Assembly: GCF_023554255.2 (NCBI RefSeq)
Contig: NZ_JAMJWD020000001.1
Coordinates: forward strand, 558,001 to 622,000
Direction of reading: 5' to 3'
DNA length: 64,000 nucleotides
Origin: Phyllobacterium sp. 21LDTY02-6
Lineage (GTDB): Bacteria; Pseudomonadota; Alphaproteobacteria; Rhizobiales; Rhizobiaceae
The translations under genes and the position numbers were made by a program. Positions 8,689 through 17,769 of this stretch are shown one piece after another (the stretch's first letter is position 1; each line of letters starts with the position of its first letter). Under the pieces are notes generated by a model. It saw only the letters and a program-made list of their open reading frames with translations, made no database searches and was not told the DNA's origin.

Positions 8689-9540
8689 ATGTTCATGCGG
8701 AAGAAGGCGATCTTCGGTTTTCTTGTGCTGGCGACAATGGCTGCCAGCCCCTCCGTGCGAGCCCTATCAAACGAAATCGATGTCGATGTGGAACTTGTGC
8801 TGGCAGTCGATGCTTCGCGCTCCATGGAAAGTTTTGAACAGAAGATCCAGCGCGAAGGCTATATCGCAGCGCTGAGGCAGAAGGAGGTCATCGACGCTAT
8901 CCGGGAGGGCGTTCATGGCCGAGTAGCAGTGACCTATGTCGAATGGGCCGGGGCCACCATGCAGCGAGTGATCGTGCCTTGGACAATTATCGACAGTGCG
9001 GAAACGGCGGAAAGCTTTGCGACCGCCTTGATGCGCCCGATACCTTCGACGCAGAGCCGCACCTCGATCTCGGGTGCGCTCGAATATAGCGGCCGGCTCT
9101 TCGATGATAATGGGTTCAAGGGAATTCGAAGGGTGATCGACGTGTCCGGTGATGGCGCCAACAATAACGGCATGCCCGTTGCGCCGGTACGAGATGACGT
9201 CCTCGCCAAAGGCATCACCATCAATGGCCTGCCATTGATGACGCAGGGCAATTTTTATTCTGACTGGGCCGTGCGCGATCTCGATGTCTACTACACCAAT
9301 TGTGTCATCGGCGGGCCGGGGTCCTTCATGATCCCCGTGAACTCGTGGGACCAGTTTCCCGAGGCCGTCCGCCGAAAGCTCGTGCTCGAACTTGCCGGCA
9401 GAACGCCCGACGTGGTGAAGGCATCGAGCGATGTCGAAAAGCTACCTGTGATCCTGGCCCAGGCCAAGGCGCAATCCTATGATTGCATGTCCGGAGAGCG
9501 CATATGGCAACGCCGGATGCAGGATTGGGAATCCCGATGA
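8689..9540 (+). CDS. DUF1194 family exported protein, VWA-like
   Basis: A 283-residue protein with a Sec-type signal peptide (basic MFMRKK, hydrophobic core, cleavage near residue 25). A von Willebrand A-like fold starts with the metal-site motif DASRS (Asp41-x-Ser43-x-Ser45). The family is common in alphaproteobacteria and its function is unknown. It has no obvious tie to the amine pathway and sits between the FAD/GcvT gene and the regulator. Its stop codon directly abuts the stop of the convergent regulator gene. Confidence 0.75.
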   Translation: MFMRKKAIFGFLVLATMAASPSVRALSNEIDVDVELVLAVDASRSMESFEQKIQREGYIAALRQKEVIDAIREGVHGRVAVTYVEWAGATMQRVIVPWTIIDSAETAESFATALMRPIPSTQSRTSISGALEYSGRLFDDNGFKGIRRVIDVSGDGANNNGMPVAPVRDDVLAKGITINGLPLMTQGNFYSDWAVRDLDVYYTNCVIGGPGSFMIPVNSWDQFPEAVRRKLVLELAGRTPDVVKASSDVEKLPVILAQAKAQSYDCMSGERIWQRRMQDWESR

Positions 9541-10539
9541 TCAGGCGGCCATGAGCTGTTTTCTGTCAGCGCGCTCCTGCTGCGGCGAACGCCCGTAAAG
9601 TTCGCGATAGCATTTGGAGAAGTGCGAGGCGGAAACGAAGCCGCAGGCGACCGCAACTTCGACAATGGGCATTGACGACTGAATCAGGAGATGGCGCGCC
9701 CTGTCCAGCCGTATTTCGAGGTAGTAGCGCGCTGGGGACCGGCCCATTTCCTGGCGGAACAGTCTTTCGATCTGCCGCCGCGACAGGCCCACATGGTCTG
9801 CAATCTCGATCAGCGACAAGGGCTCGGACAGGCGTGCCTCCATCAATTCGATAATGGTCAACACCTTGGAATTCTGGACGCCGAGACGCGCACGCAGGGG
9901 TAGTCGCTGCCGGTCATGCGGGCTGCGGACCCGGTCGGTCAGCGCCTGCTCGCAAACGCGATTGACGATATTGTCGCCGAAATCATCGCCGATGAGCTTC
10001 AACATCATATCCAACGCCGCCGTTCCGCCGGCGCAGGTATAAATGTTTCCGTCTACTTCAAAGAGGTCGGCATAGACGTCGGCCTTCGGGAATGCTTCGG
10101 CAAAACCCGGCAGGTTTTCCCAATGGATCGCGCAGCGCTTGCCAGAAAGGAGGCCGGCCGCCGCCAATATGTGCGCGCCCGTGCATAGCCCGCCAACAGC
10201 GACGCCCCGATTGAATTCCTCGCGGAGCCAGGCGAATACGGACTTGTTCTGGAACTTCTCGACATGTACGCCGGCGCAGACGAAGACCATCGACGGACGT
10301 TCTTCGCCAGTCAGGAACCGCCGTTCATCTTCGAGCGAAGAATTGACTGCGCATTCGACACCGTTCGAAGCGGTGACCGGTCTCGCATCAACCGAGGCCA
10401 GACGCCAGCGATAGGCCTCGTAGCCCAACATCCGGTTCGCGATCCGCAGCGGCTCGATTGCCGTGGCAAAAGCGATCATCGAAAAATTGGGTACGAGAAA
10501 AAAGACGAACGACCGCTTGTTGAGACCGATTTGATCCAT
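9541..10539 (-). CDS. GlxA/GbdR-type AraC regulator with DJ-1/PfpI-like N-domain
   Basis: A 332-residue regulator. Residues about 10-190 form a DJ-1/PfpI (GATase1-like) domain, seen in FVFFLVPNFSMIAFATAIEPLR and GLCTGAHILAAAGLL. Residues about 225-325 are a two-HTH AraC domain with LSLIEIADHVGLSRRQIERLF and FVSASHFSKCYRELYG. Members include GbdR (glycine betaine/dimethylglycine), CdhR (carnitine) and ArgR, which bind direct repeats of TGTCGC-like half-sites 21 bp apart. Five such repeats lie before methyl-handling genes in this window, making this gene the best candidate activator. The direct link is inferred; binding has not been shown. Confidence 0.85.
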   Translation of the reverse strand: MDQIGLNKRSFVFFLVPNFSMIAFATAIEPLRIANRMLGYEAYRWRLASVDARPVTASNGVECAVNSSLEDERRFLTGEERPSMVFVCAGVHVEKFQNKSVFAWLREEFNRGVAVGGLCTGAHILAAAGLLSGKRCAIHWENLPGFAEAFPKADVYADLFEVDGNIYTCAGGTAALDMMLKLIGDDFGDNIVNRVCEQALTDRVRSPHDRQRLPLRARLGVQNSKVLTIIELMEARLSEPLSLIEIADHVGLSRRQIERLFRQEMGRSPARYYLEIRLDRARHLLIQSSMPIVEVAVACGFVSASHFSKCYRELYGRSPQQERADRKQLMAA

Positions 10540-10746
10540 AATAGCCTATGTTCCCGTATCTGGCTTTGAACCATGTCGCAGTTGAAGCATATTTCGCGGC
10601 ATTCAACCGAGGCTCACAAAGCTTTTTTTCAGATACAACCATAGAACTATTCTAATTGGAAGTGGCCATCCCTGTGTCGCAAACGCACAGCTTTCACTTA
10701 TGCTGACCGGGGCAGATAGTTCGTTATCGGCCCCGGTCGTACCAGG

Positions 10747-11001
10747 CTATTGCTGCTGCTTTTCGCATTCGCTGACCTGGCGCTGGTAAAGGTCCGGCCA
10801 GCCTATATCGCAGCGGATGTTCTCGGGCAGCGCGTCGAGAGCGGCTTCTGTAACATGGCGGCGATGAATGCTTCGCACACGGTTTCCGACGCTTTTGATG
10901 AAGCGAACGGAGTAATCGGCTTGGGCAACAAGCGGGGCGGCGAGCCGCTCGATAAGCGGAGTGGCAGCCCGTTGCTGATGAAGTTCGATGCAAGTGCTCA
11001 T
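10747..11001 (-). CDS. small protein with DUF1127-like C-terminus
   Basis: An 84-residue protein preceded by a strong Shine-Dalgarno (AGGAGAAGG just before the ATG). The segment ALDALPENIRCDIGWPDLYQRQ resembles the DUF1127 core (L..L....L.DIG..R), whose small members have been linked to RNA-related regulation in alphaproteobacteria. It is divergently transcribed from a LysR gene with 118 bp between the start codons, so that regulator may control it. The DUF1127 assignment is tentative. Confidence 0.6.
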   Translation of the reverse strand: MSTCIELHQQRAATPLIERLAAPLVAQADYSVRFIKSVGNRVRSIHRRHVTEAALDALPENIRCDIGWPDLYQRQVSECEKQQQ

Positions 11002-11119
11002 TTCCTTCTCCTGCTATAAGTTGGTTGAACTCTTCAGGCTTGACTATCGGGCTAATCTAATGTTCAATCAAACGAAATTTGCGAACTATATGATTAAGAA
11101 AAATTGATGGAGTAGCGCC

Positions 11120-12028
11120 GTGTCAGCCCCTATGCATCACCCAATTCCGATCCTTGATCTGGATGTTTTGCGTACTTTCGCGATGATCGCCGAAACCGGA
11201 AGTTTTTCGAGCGCCGCCAATGCGGTGTTTCGCACTCCCTCGGCTGTCTCGATGCAGATCAAGAAGCTCGAGGATATTCTCGGTCATGTCCTGCTCGAGC
11301 GCGACGCACGGTCGGTGAAACTGACCCCGAATGGCGAGATTCTGCTTGGTTACGCCAAGCGTATGCTGGCACTCAACCGCGAAACCGTCGCCAAATTCAT
11401 TGCGCCGACCGTTTCCGGCGTTGTGCGTCTCGGCGCGCCTGATGATGTCGGGGAGCGCGTTCTTCCTTTCGTGTTGAAGCGTTTCGCCGATTCCCATCCG
11501 GATGTGACGGTCGATGTCGTCATCGACCAAAGCAACAGCCTGCGAAAGCGGCTCGACGAACAGCGCCTGGACGTGACGCTCGTGAATGTGAACGAGACAT
11601 TGGCCAAGCTGGACGAGATCGAGGTCCTGATGACCGAGGAGATCATCTGGGCCGGGGCCAAATGCGGCACCGCCCACGAGCGCAACCCGTTGCCGCTCTC
11701 GATGTGGGAGGAGGGCTGCATATGGCGCGCCAATGCAATCGAATCGCTGGAGAAGGCCGGTCGCGATTATCGCGTGGCCTATATGAGTGCCCACACGATG
11801 GGGCAGCGTGCCGCGATCATAGCTGATCTTGCAGTTGCGCCATTCTCCAAGTTTCTACTGGATGACAATATGGTGCAACTCGGACCGGAGCATGGATTGC
11901 CTCCGCTCGGGGAGTCGAAGCTGGGCATGCTGGTCGCCAAGGATGCCGGCGCCCATATCCGGGCTGTCGCGCAGCATTTGCGCGTCTATTTCGAAGGCTA
12001 TGAACGGACTGGCAAGCTCAGCTGTTGA
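11120..12028 (+). CDS. LysR-family transcriptional regulator
   Basis: A 302-residue LysR regulator. The N-terminal winged HTH is at residues about 12-70 (DLDVLRTFAMIAETGSFSSA, then TPSAVSMQIKKLED). The C-terminal inducer-binding domain starts near residue 98. GTG at 11120 is chosen because GGAG lies 7 bp upstream; an ATG four codons in is the alternative. It is divergent from the DUF1127-like gene, its likely target. The final 11 bp overlap the convergent cutC gene. The effector is unknown. Confidence 0.85.
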   Translation: MSAPMHHPIPILDLDVLRTFAMIAETGSFSSAANAVFRTPSAVSMQIKKLEDILGHVLLERDARSVKLTPNGEILLGYAKRMLALNRETVAKFIAPTVSGVVRLGAPDDVGERVLPFVLKRFADSHPDVTVDVVIDQSNSLRKRLDEQRLDVTLVNVNETLAKLDEIEVLMTEEIIWAGAKCGTAHERNPLPLSMWEEGCIWRANAIESLEKAGRDYRVAYMSAHTMGQRAAIIADLAVAPFSKFLLDDNMVQLGPEHGLPPLGESKLGMLVAKDAGAHIRAVAQHLRVYFEGYERTGKLSC

Positions 12029-12740
12029 GCAAATAGGCTTTCAACTCTCGTACGAGATCGGCGTCCGTTCGCTTCCGGGAGGCTGTTTCGAAGCCCAGTC
12101 TTGCGGCCGGTTCATTGACGATCGTTGCGGCAACGGAGCAGGACGAATGAATTTCGCCAAAAGCCAGGTGTTCCAATAGTTTTTGCGCAGTTCTTAAATT
12201 GACGCCTGAGCCGGGCATGATCGCAATGCGGCCCGCTGCACAATCGTGGGTCGCCTCGAGATCTGCCATGCCTTCGAGGGCGGTGGGCATGCGGCCGGAC
12301 GTCAATATGCGTTCGAACTTCAATTCGACGGCTGTTTCGACTGCTTCGGCCACATCCGGAACGAGATCGAAGGCGCGGTGCAGGGTCACTCCGAGCCCAG
12401 TTGCCTCCGCCATCAGGCGTCGGAGCGCTCGCTCGTCCAGGGCGCCATTGGCGAGATTCGCGCCGAATACCACTCCCGCCAGTCCCGCCGAACGGATACC
12501 GGCGATGTCGTGCAGCATCGCACCCAGCTCAATGTCCGAATAGATGAAATTGCCTGCGCGCGGCCGAACCATCGCATAGACGGGCGTTGAGACCCGTGCC
12601 GCCTGTTCAATGAGCCCCGGCGTCGGAGTGAGCCCGCCGAGCTCCAGCGAGGAACAGAGTTCGATACGGTCTGCCCCGCCGGCCACGGCGGCCGCGAGAC
12701 CTGCTGGATCATCGACGCAGACCTCAAGCAGGACAGTCAT
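12018..12740 (-). CDS. cutC: CutC family protein
   Basis: A 240-residue TIM-barrel protein with the CutC hallmarks LLEVCVDDPAGLAAAVAGGA at the start, AMVRPRAGNFIYS, and GVVFGAN in the middle. CutC was linked to copper tolerance in E. coli, but the biochemical role remains disputed. Its ATG overlaps the stop of the upstream ROK kinase gene by 4 bp (ATGA), so the two are translationally coupled. The pairing with a sugar kinase suggests carbohydrate rather than metal metabolism here, which is inference. Confidence 0.85.
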   Translation of the reverse strand: MTVLLEVCVDDPAGLAAAVAGGADRIELCSSLELGGLTPTPGLIEQAARVSTPVYAMVRPRAGNFIYSDIELGAMLHDIAGIRSAGLAGVVFGANLANGALDERALRRLMAEATGLGVTLHRAFDLVPDVAEAVETAVELKFERILTSGRMPTALEGMADLEATHDCAAGRIAIMPGSGVNLRTAQKLLEHLAFGEIHSSCSVAATIVNEPAARLGFETASRKRTDADLVRELKAYLLNS

Positions 12741-13651
12741 TTGGCGATCTCCGTCAACCCAAGGATGCCGGCGCCGACGAGACCTGGCTCGACCTTGAGC
12801 TTGGCGGGTACCACCAGGGGGCGGTCCGTCTTGTAGAGGATGCGCCGCCGCACGGCTTTGTCGAGCAGTTCCACCAGCGGGATGCAATTGGCAAGGCCGC
12901 CACCCACCGGAACGATGGATGCGCCGACAATATTGATGGTCATCGCAAGCGGCGCGCTGACGATATCGACATAGCAGTCGATCGTTCTTGCGGCGGTGGC
13001 CTCGCCATTCTCCCATGCCTCGATGATTTCGGTGCTGCTCAGCGCGGCTTGATGCAGGTGAAGATGCAGGCGCTCCAGTCCGCGGGCGGCTCCCACCGTA
13101 TCGATGCAACCGATCTGGCCGCAACCGCACGCAAAGCGCGGTATGCTGGCAGGAGGATTGCCTGCACTCGTGGCCGAAACGGGCCCATGCCCCCATTCTC
13201 CGGCAAAACCGCCGACGCCCTCATGGATATTCCCGTTGATAACGAGGCCACCGCCGACGCCGGTGCCGATTATCACGCCAAAGACGATCCGGTGGCCAAC
13301 CCCCGCGCCGACTGTCGCCTCGGACAGCGCAAAACAATCGGCGTCATTGGCAATCAATACTGACCTGCCGAGTTTTTCCTTCAGATCGGCGGCGAGGGCG
13401 CGTCCGTCTATACACGGTATGTTGGCGCAGGTGATCCGGCCCGTTTCCGCATCGACGACGCCGGCAATGGAGATCGCGATCAATTGCGACCGGTCGGCGC
13501 CGCTCTGGTCCGCAAGCTCGCCTATGGTCGCGGCGAAGGCGTCGAAATCGCTCAACGGCGTCGGCACTTTCGGCAATGGTCGTACGTCGTCATGCGCGTG
13601 GGCAGCGGCCGCCTTGATGGCCGAACCACCAATATCAAAACAGGCTATCAT
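12737..13651 (-). CDS. ROK-family sugar kinase, NagK/NanK-like
   Basis: A 304-residue ROK kinase. CFDIGGSAIKAA (residues 4-15) is the N-terminal phosphate-binding motif, and IIGTGVGGG is the second nucleotide motif. FACGCGQIGCID is the ROK zinc signature, here ending in Asp where Glu is usual. The sequence is closest in style to N-acetylglucosamine or N-acetylmannosamine kinases. It is coupled to cutC by a 4-bp overlap. No sugar transporter lies beside it in the window, so the substrate is unproven. Confidence 0.8.
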   Translation of the reverse strand: MIACFDIGGSAIKAAAAHAHDDVRPLPKVPTPLSDFDAFAATIGELADQSGADRSQLIAISIAGVVDAETGRITCANIPCIDGRALAADLKEKLGRSVLIANDADCFALSEATVGAGVGHRIVFGVIIGTGVGGGLVINGNIHEGVGGFAGEWGHGPVSATSAGNPPASIPRFACGCGQIGCIDTVGAARGLERLHLHLHQAALSSTEIIEAWENGEATAARTIDCYVDIVSAPLAMTINIVGASIVPVGGGLANCIPLVELLDKAVRRRILYKTDRPLVVPAKLKVEPGLVGAGILGLTEIAK

Positions 13652-13719
13652 GGAAGGTGCAATCCAGGTCCGAGCTTCAATGCGACGCTTGTTAACCGAA
13701 ATTGCTGCGCCGTCAAAGC

Positions 13720-15804
13720 CTATTCCCGGTTGCGGCGGGCGGCGCGATCTTCCCGCGAGCGCCGGCGCGGCGTGGCTTCGCCAGGCGTGGCGCCATCCGA
13801 CAGGCTTTTGCGCGGCGGCAGGGTGACGGCCTCTGACAATTTGGGGAAAGGATCGACCTTGTTCGGCAGGGCCATCGCATAGACGAAATGCTCCTGGAAC
13901 TTCGGTTCGAGCGCCGTTTCGATCTTTTCGATGCTGGTAACGGCATTTTCGATTTCGCGGCGGTAATTGCGGTTCAGCAAAGCCATGCGGGCACCCGTAC
14001 CGGCGGCATTGCCGACCGCCTGCACCTTGTCGAGATCACAGTCCGGAATGAGGCCGAGGACCATCGCATATTTCGGATCGATGAACGAACCGAATGCTCC
14101 GGCAAAGCGGATCTGGTCGACATGGTCGATACCAAGCTTGTCCATCAGGAGTTTGACGCCGGCATAGAGCGCAGCCTTGGCCAGTTGGATGGCGCGAACG
14201 TCATTTTGCGTGATGGTGATCGTCGGTGATCCCTCATGCAGCAGATACGAGAATGTGCGGCCGGTAGCGACAATTCGCGACGACCGTGCCGCCATGGCAC
14301 CATCGACAACGCCGTCTTCCGAGATGATGCCGGAAAGATACATCTCGGCCACGACCTCGATGATAGCCGATCCGCAAATTCCGGTGATGCCGGTCTTGGC
14401 GACTGCTTCCGCGAAGCCGGGCTCGTCCGACCATTGTTCGGTACCAATGACACGAAAGCGGGGTTCGAGCGTCAGCGGATCGATGCGAACGCGTTCGATC
14501 GCCCCCGGTGCTGCGCGCTGGCCGCCGGAGATTTCGGCGCCCTCGAATGCCGGACCGGTGGGAGACGACGCGGCCACGGTTCTTACGCGATTGCCAAGGA
14601 CGATCTCGGCATTGGTGCCGACATCGACCAGAAGCATCATTTCATCCTGCCGGTGTGGTCCCTCGGCCAGCGTGGCGGCGGCGGCATCGGCGCCGACATG
14701 ACCGGCTATGCAAGGCAGCATGTAGAGCCGGGTGCCCGGGTTCATCGTCAGGCCGATTTCAGACGCCTTGGTATGAACTGCACCGGAGACGGCGAGGGCG
14801 AACGGAGCACCGCCAAGCTCGGTCGGATCAATACCGAGGAAGAGGTGATGCATGATCGGGTTGCCAACGAAGACGCTGTCGAGGATGTCCTCTCGCGCAA
14901 CGCCGCCCTCCGCGCAGACCTTGTCTATCAGGCCGTTGATGGCTTCACGAACCGCCTTCGTCATCGCCTCGCGTCCGTCCGGATTCATCATGACGTATGA
15001 CACGCGGCTCATCAGGTCTTCGCCAAAGCGGATCTGCGGGTTGGATGTGCCGGCCGAGGCGATCGTGCGCACCGAAAGAAGCGACGACAAATGCATGGCT
15101 ATGGTGGTGGAGCCAATATCGCAGGCGATGCCATAGGCCTCGTTCTTCAGCCCCGGATAGAGCGCTATCATGGTCGGGCTGAGGCTTTCCTCGTCATGGT
15201 GAATGGCTGCCGTGACGGCCCATTGACCTTGGCGCAGGATCTTCTGTACCTGCGGCAATAGATGCGTATCGACGGAAATGCCCGTCAGCCCCCATTCCCT
15301 TTCAAGCGCCGCCTTCAGCCGATCAAGATCGCCGAGAGGCTTGTGCATGTCGGGTTCTTCAACTTCGACATAGCACATCCGCACCGCCGGATTCCGCTCG
15401 ATAACGCGGGTGTCGGCGGCCTTGCGGACGATCTGAGCGTTTATCTGAACATCCTGCGGCACATCGACCACAAGATCGCCAAGGATAGTGGCAGAACAGG
15501 AAAGACGGCGCCCCTCTTTGAGGTCGCGCTTTTCCGCATATCGCTGCTCCTTGGGGCCGAACTCGGAAATATGATCATTGGAGGAAGTGATGCCGTGCTT
15601 GGCAAATCGCCCTTCCTGCACCTCGACCTGGCAGCGGCCGCATATGCCGCGACCGCCACAGACGCTTTCCACGTAGACGCCGAGCGTGCGGGCGGCCTCG
15701 AGCACCGGCGTGCCAACCGGAAAGCGTCCGCGCTTTCCCGATGGCATGAACAGGACCAGGGCTTCCTTGCTATTTGTTTCGGGCGTCTTCACGGGTGCAT
15801 TCAA
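13720..15804 (-). CDS. corrinoid activation protein, [2Fe-2S]-ASKHA (RACo/DUF4445 type)
   Basis: A 694-residue protein. An N-terminal plant-type ferredoxin domain has Cys49, Cys55 and Cys58 (CGGRGICGRC) plus Cys103. The large C-terminal part is an ASKHA ATPase domain (ACDIGSTTIAMHL, LLVDVGTNAEIVLG). Such proteins use ATP and a low-potential electron to return inactive Co(II) corrinoid to Co(I), like RACo and related activators of methyltransferase systems. The start appears to be TTG at 15804, with GGAG 8 bp upstream and no in-frame ATG nearby. It is the last gene of the operon after the MetF- and MtgA-like genes. An Arg-rich tail (9 Arg in the last 32 residues) is unusual. Confidence 0.85.
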   Translation of the reverse strand: MNAPVKTPETNSKEALVLFMPSGKRGRFPVGTPVLEAARTLGVYVESVCGGRGICGRCQVEVQEGRFAKHGITSSNDHISEFGPKEQRYAEKRDLKEGRRLSCSATILGDLVVDVPQDVQINAQIVRKAADTRVIERNPAVRMCYVEVEEPDMHKPLGDLDRLKAALEREWGLTGISVDTHLLPQVQKILRQGQWAVTAAIHHDEESLSPTMIALYPGLKNEAYGIACDIGSTTIAMHLSSLLSVRTIASAGTSNPQIRFGEDLMSRVSYVMMNPDGREAMTKAVREAINGLIDKVCAEGGVAREDILDSVFVGNPIMHHLFLGIDPTELGGAPFALAVSGAVHTKASEIGLTMNPGTRLYMLPCIAGHVGADAAAATLAEGPHRQDEMMLLVDVGTNAEIVLGNRVRTVAASSPTGPAFEGAEISGGQRAAPGAIERVRIDPLTLEPRFRVIGTEQWSDEPGFAEAVAKTGITGICGSAIIEVVAEMYLSGIISEDGVVDGAMAARSSRIVATGRTFSYLLHEGSPTITITQNDVRAIQLAKAALYAGVKLLMDKLGIDHVDQIRFAGAFGSFIDPKYAMVLGLIPDCDLDKVQAVGNAAGTGARMALLNRNYRREIENAVTSIEKIETALEPKFQEHFVYAMALPNKVDPFPKLSEAVTLPPRKSLSDGATPGEATPRRRSREDRAARRNRE

Positions 15805-15893
15805 TATCGATGCTCCAAATACTGGGGCGGGAGTTACCGCCTCCTCTTATCCCGCCTGCATATCAGTCGTAAACGCGCTGAGCGCACAGGCGG

Positions 15894-16856
15894 TCAAACA
15901 GCCGCACCGCGGCGCGCTTCCCGGCCACCGCGCCGCCGTCCGCCGTTGGACGAAGCGGCCTCCGCTGGCACCGACGGTGCAACTCCTGCCGCCGCGGGCT
16001 GATGATCGCGGTATTTCTTGATCCAGTAAGTGCAATTGGCGTCGGTCCCATTGAGGACATTGGCGGCATGCACCGCTTCCATCTCCTGCGGTCGGCACGG
16101 GTTCATGATGGCCGACGTCATTCCGGCGCCGATGACCATCGGGATGAAACCTGCATTGATGCCGTGCCTGTGCGGCAGGCCAAACGAGATATTCGAGAGG
16201 CCGCACGTGGTGTTGACCTTCAATTCTTCGCGCAGGCGGCGGAGCAGTGCAAAAACCTGCCTGCCGGCATCTCCGAGGGCCCCGATCGGCATGACCAGCG
16301 GATCAACGACGATATCATGCGCGGGAATGCCGAAATCCGCGGCGCGCTCGACGATCTTCTTGGCGACGGCAAAGCGGACGTCCGGGTCCATCGAAATACC
16401 GGTCTCGTCATTCGATATCGCCACGACCGGGACATTGTATTTCTTGATGAGAGGCAAGATCGCCTCGAGCTTTTCCTCTTCGCCAGTGACGGAATTTACC
16501 AGCGGGCGGCCCTTCGCAACCCTCAAGGCGGCCTCGATAGCGGCCGTGACGGAACTGTCGATGGACAGCGGAACATCGACGAGGTTCTGCACGATCTCAA
16601 GTGTCTTGACGAGAAGGTCCGGCTCCGTGGCGTTCGGATCGACCGCCGTGACGCCGGCATTGACATCCAGCATCGTTGCGCCTGCCGCCACCTGTTCCAG
16701 CGCGTCCTTGGTCACCGTGTCGAAATTGCCCGCCACCATCTCTGCGGCCAGTTTCTTGCGGCCGGTGGGATTGATGCGCTCGCCGATCACACAGAAGGGC
16801 TGGTCAAAACCGATGATGATTTCTCTTGTCGCCGAGGCAACGATCGTACGGGTCAT
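15894..16856 (-). CDS. methyltetrahydrofolate:corrinoid methyltransferase, MtgA/AcsE-like
   Basis: A 320-residue pterin-binding TIM barrel. GERINPTGRKKLA (residues 26-38) and ATMLDVNAGV are the signature segments shared with AcsE, MtgA, and the folate domain of MetH. The enzyme moves a methyl group between a corrinoid protein and tetrahydrofolate; in a catabolic setting it would make methyl-THF. It begins 10 bp after the MetF-like gene and has a good GAGG ribosome site. The C-terminal 19 residues (SSNGGRRRGGREARRGAAV) are an Arg/Gly-rich tail not expected for the fold. Being alone rather than inside MetH, it fits corrinoid methyl catabolism. Confidence 0.87.
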   Translation of the reverse strand: MTRTIVASATREIIIGFDQPFCVIGERINPTGRKKLAAEMVAGNFDTVTKDALEQVAAGATMLDVNAGVTAVDPNATEPDLLVKTLEIVQNLVDVPLSIDSSVTAAIEAALRVAKGRPLVNSVTGEEEKLEAILPLIKKYNVPVVAISNDETGISMDPDVRFAVAKKIVERAADFGIPAHDIVVDPLVMPIGALGDAGRQVFALLRRLREELKVNTTCGLSNISFGLPHRHGINAGFIPMVIGAGMTSAIMNPCRPQEMEAVHAANVLNGTDANCTYWIKKYRDHQPAAAGVAPSVPAEAASSNGGRRRGGREARRGAAV

Positions 16857-16866
16857 TCAAATTACC

Positions 16867-17769
16867 TCAGTTGGCAGCGGCGTTTGCGGCGGTGAAATGC
16901 GAAGGTGCCAGATTCCAGCTACCCCGATCGACAAGCCATTCGGACGATTTCTTCAAGCCACCAAAGGGGAATATATGGATCTGCTTGATGGCGGTACCCG
17001 CCGTCGCGAGCACATGTTGCTCAATAGGCCCCACCACGCCCTCTGGCGAATGGCTGGTGGCGAGAGCAGTCAGGGAGAGGGCGTTCTTTTTCAGGAAGCT
17101 GATGGAATTGCCGACGCCGCACATGGCGGCATATTTTATCAGCGTCGTGATCTTTGCCGGTCCGGCAACGCCGAGATGCACCGGCAGGTCGATGCCATGT
17201 TCGCGCAGCGATTCAGCATAATTGATGAAGCGTTCGGCATCGAAGCCGAACTGGGTGACGACACGAAGCTTGGCTCCGGTGCGTTCGCCAAAACTCTTCT
17301 TCAACCGCAGGGCCTGCAATGCCACCGCGTCCGAAAATTCCGGGCTGCCTTCCGGATGGCCGGCCACGCCCATTTCCTTGATGCCATATTTGTCGAAGAA
17401 GCCGGTTTCGAGCACTTCCATGGTCGAAGAGAATTCTCCGGCCTGACGCTCCAGACCACCGCCTATGACCAGCACATCGGTAACGCCTGCCTCCTCGGCA
17501 GCGCGGCGGATGCGTGTTTCCAGCGCGGTGCGGCTGGAAAGGCGCCGCGACGCAAAGTGCGGGACGGGCTTGTAGCCGAGATCATGAATTCTCCTCGCCG
17601 CAGCAGTGAGCGTGTCGACGCTGTCGGTGCCCATATCGGTGATGTAGACCCGCGTTCCGACCGGGAAGAGGCCGGGCAGATCTTGCGATTCAATTGCCTG
17701 GCGCGCCGCGACTTCGATAGATGCTGCGATTTTGCTCATTGGCTTCGCTTTCAATTCATGAATTGTCAT
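16867..17769 (-). CDS. methylenetetrahydrofolate reductase family protein (MetF-like)
   Basis: A 300-residue MTHFR-type barrel: TDMGTDSVDTL, VLVIGGG, and the MetF landmark GVAGHPEGSPEF near the centre. MetF interconverts methylene-THF and methyl-THF with flavin. Placed between the small PF13769-like gene and MtgA-like gene, it would run in the oxidative direction, feeding betaine methyl groups into the one-carbon pool. The ATG at 17769 has an AGGTGG site close upstream; GTG at 17775 or ATG at 17739 are alternatives. It is divergent from canonical biosynthetic MetF, so a dedicated catabolic form is likely. Confidence 0.8.
   Translation of the reverse strand: MTIHELKAKPMSKIAASIEVAARQAIESQDLPGLFPVGTRVYITDMGTDSVDTLTAAARRIHDLGYKPVPHFASRRLSSRTALETRIRRAAEEAGVTDVLVIGGGLERQAGEFSSTMEVLETGFFDKYGIKEMGVAGHPEGSPEFSDAVALQALRLKKSFGERTGAKLRVVTQFGFDAERFINYAESLREHGIDLPVHLGVAGPAKITTLIKYAAMCGVGNSISFLKKNALSLTALATSHSPEGVVGPIEQHVLATAGTAIKQIHIFPFGGLKKSSEWLVDRGSWNLAPSHFTAANAAAN

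Noticed and set aside
10574-10681. Two TGTCGCA words (10574-10580 and 10675-10681) upstream of the GbdR-like regulator gene, possible autoregulation sites
   Set aside because: Neither has a partner half-site at 21 bp, so they do not meet the pattern; single 7-mers are expected by chance at this density.
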